From WLWS01 sp965243105 (GTDB taxonomy: Bacteria; Pseudomonadota; Gammaproteobacteria; Eutrophobiales; Eutrophobiaceae), in the NCBI GenBank assembly GCA_965243105.1, contig CBDEUC010000002.1:372001-436000 (forward strand): DNA of 64,000 bases. Reading direction: 5' to 3'. The first letter of the stretch is position 1. Each line of letters opens with the position of its first letter. Below the pieces are notes generated by a model, which was given only the letters and a program-made list of their open reading frames with translations, had not been told where the DNA came from and did no database searches. The translations under genes were made by a program, and so were the position numbers. Positions 58,046 to 64,000 of this stretch are shown here, one piece after another.

Positions 58046-58993
58046 ATGATCAAAGCATTGAAAATTTTAGCGGGCCTGGCTTTACTGGCTGGCTGTGGCG
58101 ACCCGGGTGAAACTGTCTCGCAGAAAAGCAGCATTGAACCTGTGCAAACTGGAGGAAAACTCGTCCTGGTGACAGGTGCGACAGGACGGCAGGGAGGTGC
58201 AGTTGCAAGGGCCCTGCTGGAGAAAGGTTATCGTGTGCGTGGCATGACGCGGAACCCCGACAGTGAACGAGCGAAAAAGATGGCCGCCCTTGGCGCTGAG
58301 ATGGTCAGGGCTGACTTTGACAGTATTGAGTCATTGAAGGAAGCGATGAAAGGCGCCTACGGTGTTTTTTCGATGACCAGCTTCTGGGAGCATGGTTATG
58401 ATGCGGAAGTGCAGCATGGTAAAAACACCGTTGAGGCTGCCAGGCAATCAGGGATTCGACACTTCATTTATACGTCAGTCGCCAATGCCAACCTGGATAC
58501 GGGTATTCCCCATTTTGATAGCAAGTACGAGGTGGAAAAATACATTCACGAGTCAGGGCTGACTTACACTGTTTTTCGACCTGTTTCTTTCATGGAGAAC
58601 TGGGAGTATCACCGGGAAAGCATCGTTGCGGGCAAGCTGCAGCTGCCATTTTCCGTATCGACGCCATTACAGGAAATTTCAGTCAGGGATATAGGCCGCT
58701 TTGCTGCCCTGGCATTTGACAATCCCGGTGACTGGGCAGGAGAAAGCCTCGACATCGCCGGTGATGAACTCACCCCCGGGCAGCTACAGCAATTGTTCAG
58801 TCAAGTCACGGGAAGCCCGGTTGAGCTCGTGCAAACGCCATGGGATGTTCATGAAAAAAATGAGGGTGAAGAGATGACTATCATGGACAGGTGGTTTGAA
58901 GATGTTGGCTATAGCGCCAACATCAATCTCGTACGTTCCTACCTGCCCGGTGTGCTGACACTGGAAGAATATCTCGAGCAGGCTGGCTGGTAG
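58046..58993 (+). CDS. NmrA-like NAD(P)-binding protein with lipoprotein signal
   Basis: The 315-residue protein has an NmrA/atypical short-chain dehydrogenase fold: LVLVTGATGRQGGAVARALLEKGYRVRGMTRNP, FIYTSVANANLDTGIPHFDSKYEVEKYI and the C-terminal substrate domain. Before it lies a 33-residue segment with a lipobox, LALLAGC (Cys17), so the sequence predicts a lipid-anchored exported protein. Residue +2 is Gly, not Asp, which suggests outer-membrane sorting. The start is well supported (GGAG upstream, terminator immediately before). Export of a nucleotide-binding protein of this type is odd. Confidence 0.8.
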   Translation: MIKALKILAGLALLAGCGDPGETVSQKSSIEPVQTGGKLVLVTGATGRQGGAVARALLEKGYRVRGMTRNPDSERAKKMAALGAEMVRADFDSIESLKEAMKGAYGVFSMTSFWEHGYDAEVQHGKNTVEAARQSGIRHFIYTSVANANLDTGIPHFDSKYEVEKYIHESGLTYTVFRPVSFMENWEYHRESIVAGKLQLPFSVSTPLQEISVRDIGRFAALAFDNPGDWAGESLDIAGDELTPGQLQQLFSQVTGSPVELVQTPWDVHEKNEGEEMTIMDRWFEDVGYSANINLVRSYLPGVLTLEEYLEQAGW

Positions 58994-58994
58994 G

Positions 58995-60239
58995 CTATGC
59001 CCAGCTTGTGTTCGGATAACTCCTGAGGCTGGCGATCAGGACCGCGGCGAGCACAACGGTACCTGCGAGGATCCACAGCGCCGTGACATAGTTGCCTGCC
59101 CGGTCATAGTAAAATCCCATCAGGGGCGCGCCGATGATTGCTCCGACCTGGAATGCCGCGAACATGACGCCGTATATCTGCCCAAACGCTTTTTTGCCAA
59201 AATAACGGCTGCAGATATAGGCAATTTCGCTAATCTCTGAGCCACTTGCCATTCCAACAAGTATTGCCGCGGGAAAGACAAGGATCCCGGTTGTGCCACT
59301 GGCAAGGATGCTGATACCCAGGACCATGCCAAGAAGGAAGCATGCAGTGACATAGGGCGCAAAAAATTTATCCATGAGATAACCGGCAAGGATACGCCCG
59401 AAAATAATGCCAAAACCGATACTGCTCATACAGCGAGCAGCAGTTTTAAAATCCACGCCGCGGTCAGTGAGCATTGGCACCAGGTGTGCGAGTATGCCGG
59501 TAAGCCCGACACCAACAAGTAAAAACGACGAGAGAATGAGCCAGTAGCTGACAGTTCTCGCGGCTTCCAGTCCGCTCAGGCCTTTTTCCTCTGTTGGTTC
59601 GACCAGGTCTTGCTCTTTGTTCGACGTCGCCAGTCCGTCAGCCTCCAGTCCAAGCTCGCCGGGGGATTCCTTGAACAGGAATACCGCCATGGGCAGTGCA
59701 AGTAGTATTACAGCAGCGCTGAAGAAGAAGTAACTCGCTCGCCAGCCCAGGGCTTCAATACTCAACTGGCTGATAACGGGAATGAGCATGGCGCCAACTC
59801 CGAAACCGGACAGGGATATCCCCAGCGCAAGCCCTCTTTTCTGGTTAAACCATGCAATTAAAACCCGGGAGTAGCTGGCCGGCAGGGTGCCTGCGCCGAG
59901 AAAGGGGATGAGAAAGTAAAGGGCGTAGAGGTGCCAGAGGTTTGCTGTAAGCATTCCCATTGATGCAATAGTTAGCGCCATCAAAACGATCGAAGGAATG
60001 AGAATACGTCGTACACCGAAGCGGTCGATAAGCAGACCAAGGCATGGCGAAGCAATAACGACGGCAAAGTTGGTCATTGACAGGGCAAAGGAAAGTTCAC
60101 CACGGCCCCAGCCGAACTCAGCCTGCAGGGGACCGACAAAGGTGCCAAAGGCAAACACGGTAAAAATGGCATAACTGAGGCCCATGCCCACAAATCCCGT
60201 GGCAACATTCCACCAGCCATAAAAGATATTTTTGAACAT
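58995..60239 (-). CDS. MFS transporter, monocarboxylate/OFA type
   Basis: The 414-residue protein has 12 predicted membrane segments, begins FYGWWNVATGFVGMGLSYAIFTVF and carries the MFS motif LGLLIDRFGVRRILIP between helices 2 and 3, plus an acidic loop (LEADGLATSNKEQDLVEPTEEKG) in mid-protein. The YGWW start is typical of bacterial carboxylate transporters of this superfamily. It lies 59 nt after two MBL hydrolase genes on the same strand and may import the compound they act on. Confidence 0.88.
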   Translation of the reverse strand: MFKNIFYGWWNVATGFVGMGLSYAIFTVFAFGTFVGPLQAEFGWGRGELSFALSMTNFAVVIASPCLGLLIDRFGVRRILIPSIVLMALTIASMGMLTANLWHLYALYFLIPFLGAGTLPASYSRVLIAWFNQKRGLALGISLSGFGVGAMLIPVISQLSIEALGWRASYFFFSAAVILLALPMAVFLFKESPGELGLEADGLATSNKEQDLVEPTEEKGLSGLEAARTVSYWLILSSFLLVGVGLTGILAHLVPMLTDRGVDFKTAARCMSSIGFGIIFGRILAGYLMDKFFAPYVTACFLLGMVLGISILASGTTGILVFPAAILVGMASGSEISEIAYICSRYFGKKAFGQIYGVMFAAFQVGAIIGAPLMGFYYDRAGNYVTALWILAGTVVLAAVLIASLRSYPNTSWA

Positions 60240-60298
60240 GATGATTACTGGCTACGCGTAATTCGTGTGCGGTTGCAGCAAATACATGTCTTTATGAA

Positions 60299-61213
60299 CT
60301 AGAGTTCTACCTCGTCCGCCAGCAGTACCCCGGGTTCGGGAGCATCTTCAAGGCCCCATCCACCCATCAGGTAGTGATGCACAATGCGTATGGCGGTAAG
60401 ACCAACGTGCTCTTCAAAGCCATCAAGGTCACCATATTTCTCAGCCAGGTTATTCATGACAAAACCCTTGATCGGTTCAAAGGCCCAGACAGGAACAAAG
60501 TTGGCAAAGGCGTTTTGCGTTTCTATTTGAACAGCTTCGAAATAGTCGCAGCCCCGGGAAAACCCGGCCCTGTCGGTAAGCTCATAACGTCCCGGCACAA
60601 ATGTTTCCCATTCCAGTTCAAGAAAGCCTCTCATGAAGCGGACAAAATTTTGTACATGGTAATCAGGCACGAATCCATACTTTGCATTGGCAAGTATGGT
60701 GTCGGAGGAAAACAGGATCCCCGCTTGTTTGAACCAGGCCGCGACGTTTCCTGAGCCATGAGTAGGGCCCGGATTAAGCAGGGTCACTTCGATGCCATCC
60801 AGTTCCAGCACGTTTTTTTCGCCGCTGATAACTTTCGTTGGCTGAAGCTGACCCTGTGACTCACGCAGCTTGATAACCTTTGCGCACATTTCATCAGCGA
60901 TAATTTCTGCGTCGCTTGCGAGGTCGGCAGCGAAGCCCGCATGATCCACGTGGTCATGACTGTAGATTATCGTTGAAATAGCTTTTCCGGGCACAGTATT
61001 TTCAACAGCTTTCCTGTAGGACCTCGCCTTGCCCGGCGTGCCGAAAGTGTCAAACGCAACAACACTGTTTTCTGCTTCCAGGAATATTGTTCGATACACG
61101 CCGTCACTGATGGTCCATATACCATCCGCCAGTTTATCAACCTGCATATCAACTTCTCTTGCAAGATAGGCCTGGGCGCTGTCGCGTGTAAATTTGCCTT
61201 TATTTTCGCTCAT
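60299..61213 (-). CDS. MBL-fold hydrolase 1 of tandem pair
   Basis: The 304-residue protein has the MBL metal motif YSHDHVDHAGFAADL, LNPGPTHGSGNVAAWF, SSDTILANAKYGFVPDYH and FVPGRYE. It is a clear paralogue of the next protein. Good ribosome binding (GGAAGG). It is not a class B beta-lactamase; lactonase or ester hydrolase is possible. Confidence 0.85.
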   Translation of the reverse strand: MSENKGKFTRDSAQAYLAREVDMQVDKLADGIWTISDGVYRTIFLEAENSVVAFDTFGTPGKARSYRKAVENTVPGKAISTIIYSHDHVDHAGFAADLASDAEIIADEMCAKVIKLRESQGQLQPTKVISGEKNVLELDGIEVTLLNPGPTHGSGNVAAWFKQAGILFSSDTILANAKYGFVPDYHVQNFVRFMRGFLELEWETFVPGRYELTDRAGFSRGCDYFEAVQIETQNAFANFVPVWAFEPIKGFVMNNLAEKYGDLDGFEEHVGLTAIRIVHHYLMGGWGLEDAPEPGVLLADEVEL

Positions 61214-61228
61214 ATTGTTCCCGCCTTC

Positions 61229-62167
61229 CTAAAGAGGTGAAAGGTTGTGGGGAATGTTTCCCTCTATACCCCATCCACCGGACAGGTATTGTTGCATGTA
61301 CCTCGACAGGTTCATTGCCGCATACTCGTAGTAGCGAAACATCTCGTTATCTGTAGGACCAAGTTTTTCATCGGTATAGCTGTTCAGGCCTGCCCAGTCG
61401 TGGGGATCCACACCATCAATCACGGCCTGCTGGGCAAACTCGATCTGTTGCTCCCAGTAATCAAGAATCTCAATAAACTGCTGCCGGTTAATCACCCAGA
61501 AATGTCCCGGAACAAAAATTTCCCAGTCAAGGCTCAGAAAACGGCGCATGACTTCAACGTAGTGAGTCAGGTGCCAGTCCATGAGATAGCAGTAGCCAAC
61601 GCCAGCCGCTACGGTGTCAACCATGAAAAGTACCTTGCTCTGTGGAAAATAAGCGGCAACATTGCCATCACCGTGTGTAGGCCCGGGATAAATTAGTTCG
61701 AAATCGCATCCGTCAATCGAGTAGTGCTTGCGTTCTCCTTCCCAGACCTCGGTAGCAGGCAGCTGGCCACTGGCTTTCCTGCCGAGTATCACCCTGTTTG
61801 CATAGTCATGGGCAATGATGTCTGCATTTGGAGCAAGGTCCGCTGCGTAGCCGGTGTGGTCGAGATGATCGTGTGAATAAACGATAGTGTGTATGGATTT
61901 TTTCGGAAATACCCGTCCAACAGCCGCACCGTAGGCGCGTGCGGTGCCGGGGGAGAGCAGGGTGTCAAAAGCAACTGTACCTTTACTGCCTTCGAGAAAA
62001 ATCGTGCGATGTACTCCGTCCGTGGCCGTCCATATATTATCTTTTACCGGATCGTAGGTAATGTCGCGCCAGGCTCCCTGTATGGGAATGTCGGGGCCAA
62101 TTGTAAATATACCGCAATGCTCATGGTGTGATTCTGCTGACCCGGTGTCGCTGCTCTCATCAGTCAC
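61229..62167 (-). CDS. MBL-fold hydrolase 2 of tandem pair
   Basis: The 312-residue protein matches the previous one: IWTATDGVHRTIFLEGSKGTVAFDTL, YSHDHLDHTGYAADL, IYPGPTHGDGNVAAYF and FVPGHFWVI. The start is a GTG at 62167 after GGAGGG. It is first in the leftward operon with MBL 1 and the MFS transporter, divergent from the 2-oxoacid oxidoreductase gene. Confidence 0.85.
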   Translation of the reverse strand: MTDESSDTGSAESHHEHCGIFTIGPDIPIQGAWRDITYDPVKDNIWTATDGVHRTIFLEGSKGTVAFDTLLSPGTARAYGAAVGRVFPKKSIHTIVYSHDHLDHTGYAADLAPNADIIAHDYANRVILGRKASGQLPATEVWEGERKHYSIDGCDFELIYPGPTHGDGNVAAYFPQSKVLFMVDTVAAGVGYCYLMDWHLTHYVEVMRRFLSLDWEIFVPGHFWVINRQQFIEILDYWEQQIEFAQQAVIDGVDPHDWAGLNSYTDEKLGPTDNEMFRYYEYAAMNLSRYMQQYLSGGWGIEGNIPHNLSPL

Positions 62168-62424
62168 TTTTTACCCTCCAGTCGAATCCAGTTGATAAAT
62201 CTTATAGCACAGATAAGGCAGGTAGATTAAGTCCAATTTATACCCGGGAAGTAAGTCATGAATTCCGCAGACTGGAATAGTATCCAGCCGTAACGAAGGC
62301 GGGCATTATATTTGTCCAGGATGCCGCAATTTTAGGTCTAAAGATTAAATAAGACTATGTTTTTTAAATGTAAACTATTGGATAATAAGAGCCTGTAACA
62401 TGGTTTTACTGAGTGGAGACTTCT

Positions 62425-64000
62425 ATGACGCAGAAGGGCGATAGAAGCCTCGTGAAACCGTCCGGCGAGGGGACGGATTCGCGTGGTGTATTTGAAATCG
62501 AAAACGTGATCATACGTTTTGCCGGTGATTCCGGTGATGGCATACAGATAACCGGGTCGTTGTTCAGCCATGACTCGGCTGTAGTTGGTCACGATATAAG
62601 TACCTTGCCTGATTATCCTGCTGAAATACGCGCACCTGCCGGCACGCTTGCCGGTGTGAGTAGCTTCCAGTTGAACTTCTCTTCCTATGATGTGCACACA
62701 CCCGGGGACAGGCCGGATGTCCTTGTCGCACTTAATCCTGCTGCGCTGAAAGTGCACCTGAAGGATCTTAAACATACCGGTACCCTGATAATTAATCATG
62801 ATGCCTTTGATCCAGGTGGACTGAAAAAAGCCGGTTACCAGGATGACCCCAGGGAAGACGGGAGCCTGACAGGCTACCAGGTCTACGATTTTCCAATTAC
62901 CAGCATGACAGTCGCCGCCGTGGAATCTTCATGGCTGAGTAAGAAGCAGGCAGAGCTGAGCAAGAACATGTTTACCCTGGGTATTATCTCCTGGCTCTAC
63001 GACCGTTCGCTTGATGCCCTGGTTGAACGCATTGATACCCTGTTTGCAAAAAAGAAACCCGAACTGGCAGAAGCTAACAAGCTCGCCCTGCAGGCTGGCT
63101 ATAATTTTGCGGATACCGTTGAAGTATTTACCGGGCGCTATCGCATCAGCAAGGCTGAAATGCCACCGGGAGAATACAAGAGAATAACCGGCAACGAGGC
63201 GACTGCGCTTGGTTTCCTCGCGGCCTCTGAGCTGAGCGGGCGACCTCTTTTTTATGCCTCGTATCCGATCACACCGGCAAGCGACATCCTTCACGAACTC
63301 TCAAAGCTGCGTCATTTTGGAGTAAAAACTTTCCAGGCAGAAGATGAAATAGCCGCTATTGGTATTGCTATTGGCGCGGCATGGGGTGGTTCGCTTGGAC
63401 TGACAGGTACCAGTGGACCGGGTGTCGCATTGAAGGCCGAGGCGATTGGCCTGGCCGTCATGACCGAATTACCGGTTGTGATCGCAAATGTACAAAGAGG
63501 TGGCCCATCCACCGGTCTGCCGACAAAAACGGAACAGGCTGACTTGTTGCAGGCCATGTTTGGAAGAAATGGAGAGTGCCCGGTTCCCATAGTTGCGCCA
63601 TCAACACCCAGCGAGTGCTTTGATATGGCGATCGAGGCTTTTCGAATTGCGATTAAGTACATGACACCGGTGTTTTTCCTTTCCGATGGATACCTGGCGA
63701 ACGGTTCAGAACCCTGGCGCATTCCCGGCAGCGATGAATTTCCGGAGTTTGAACATAATTTCTGTAGCATCCCTGAAAATTATCAGCCCTATGCACGCGA
63801 TCCCGAGACGCTTGCCCGGCAGTGGGTGGTTCCCGGCATGCCCGGTCTTGAACATCGTATTGGCGGCCTTGAGAAAGAGGACGTCACCGGTAATGTCAGT
63901 TACGACTCTGAAAACCATGAGCGCATGGTGCACCTGAGACAGGAGAAGGTGGATGGTATTGCCAAAGATATTCCTGACCTGGTGGTTCATGGCCCTCAGC
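62425..64000 (+). CDS. 2-oxoacid:ferredoxin oxidoreductase, fused gamma-alpha subunit (partial)
   Basis: The frame is open to the window edge (525 codons). The ATG at 62425 has GGAG 8 nt upstream. The N-terminal gamma-type domain reads NVIIRFAGDSGDGIQITGSLFS and APAGTLAGVSSFQLNF; the alpha-type domain starts near residue 255 with TGNEATALGFLAASELSGRPLFYASYPITPASDILHEL and contains EDEIAAIGIAIGAAWGGSLGLTGTSGPG. This is the KorA-type architecture of 2-oxoglutarate:ferredoxin oxidoreductase; a korB partner is expected to the right. It gives reduced ferredoxin and an acyl-CoA. Confidence 0.9.
   Translation, partial: MTQKGDRSLVKPSGEGTDSRGVFEIENVIIRFAGDSGDGIQITGSLFSHDSAVVGHDISTLPDYPAEIRAPAGTLAGVSSFQLNFSSYDVHTPGDRPDVLVALNPAALKVHLKDLKHTGTLIINHDAFDPGGLKKAGYQDDPREDGSLTGYQVYDFPITSMTVAAVESSWLSKKQAELSKNMFTLGIISWLYDRSLDALVERIDTLFAKKKPELAEANKLALQAGYNFADTVEVFTGRYRISKAEMPPGEYKRITGNEATALGFLAASELSGRPLFYASYPITPASDILHELSKLRHFGVKTFQAEDEIAAIGIAIGAAWGGSLGLTGTSGPGVALKAEAIGLAVMTELPVVIANVQRGGPSTGLPTKTEQADLLQAMFGRNGECPVPIVAPSTPSECFDMAIEAFRIAIKYMTPVFFLSDGYLANGSEPWRIPGSDEFPEFEHNFCSIPENYQPYARDPETLARQWVVPGMPGLEHRIGGLEKEDVTGNVSYDSENHERMVHLRQEKVDGIAKDIPDLVVHGPQ

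Noticed and set aside
1..64000. CRISPR arrays, prophage, insertion sequences, tRNA or rRNA genes
   Set aside because: No spaced direct repeats, transposase or integrase reading frames, or cloverleaf structures were found in the gaps; the only clear dispersed repeat is the pair at 53274 and 56674.

Overview
The window reads as a chromosomal segment of an uncultured-type, probably marine, gammaproteobacterium. RdgC and a SlyD-type isomerase fit Gammaproteobacteria (inference; the sequence carries no rRNA or tRNA gene). Gene density is high, with frequent 1-8 nt overlaps and a mix of ATG, GTG and TTG starts. I see no phage, transposase, integrase or CRISPR array.

Layout. (1) 1-2.4 kb: a methanethiol oxidase (SBP56/MtoX) gene followed by a gene in which a SCO1 copper chaperone is fused to a di-haem peroxidase; it runs off the left edge. 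(2) 2.8-5.2 kb: PduO-type cobalamin adenosyltransferase, a metallo-beta-lactamase-fold hydrolase, a small membrane protein and a truncated haemoglobin. (3) 5.2-9.5 kb: a three-subunit molybdopterin oxidoreductase of PadBCD/DmsABC type. (4) 9.6-19 kb: a xanthine-oxidase-family molybdenum hydroxylase locus (split xdhC, coxMSL-like genes, DUF3179; opposite strand tetR-coxD-coxE-coxG). Three matching 18-bp palindromes with core ATACG-N4-CGTAT probably are the TetR operators. (5) 19.1-23.6 kb: an acyl-CoA dehydrogenase with a full Na+-pumping glutaconyl-CoA decarboxylase, including a 42-residue membrane subunit with a TTG start. (6) 24-28 kb: a Rieske ring-hydroxylating oxygenase (alpha, beta), an acyl-CoA ligase and a MarR regulator. 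(7) 28-32 kb: TrpB2 and the F420 genes cofE, cofD, cofC. (8) 32-41 kb: a PAS-GGDEF-EAL protein, a di-haem peroxidase, a monomeric molybdopterin oxidoreductase, SlyD, RdgC and a GST. (9) 41-45.3 kb: a second molybdenum hydroxylase whose large subunit carries an N-terminal CoxG domain. (10) 45.5-58 kb: an AraC regulator and a rightward run encoding a luciferase-like (probably F420-dependent) oxidoreductase, FAH-family hydrolase, M20 hydrolase, fused CofGH (FO synthase), polysaccharide-deacetylase-like amidohydrolase, homocitrate-synthase-like enzyme, two ketopantoate-reductase-like proteins and a creatinase-like M24 protein. Two copies of a 64-nt structured intergenic repeat punctuate it. (11) 58-64 kb: an NmrA-type protein with a lipobox, an MFS transporter, two paralogous MBL hydrolases and the start of a 2-oxoacid:ferredoxin oxidoreductase.

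Together the genes suggest a catabolic island for an aromatic or N-heterocyclic compound. Molybdenum hydroxylases and a Rieske oxygenase would attack the ring, CoA ligation and glutaryl-/glutaconyl-CoA chemistry would conserve energy as a Na+ gradient, and an F420-dependent step would be served by a locally encoded F420 pathway (CofC, CofD, CofE, CofGH). The pathway and its substrate are inference; the individual families are mostly clear.
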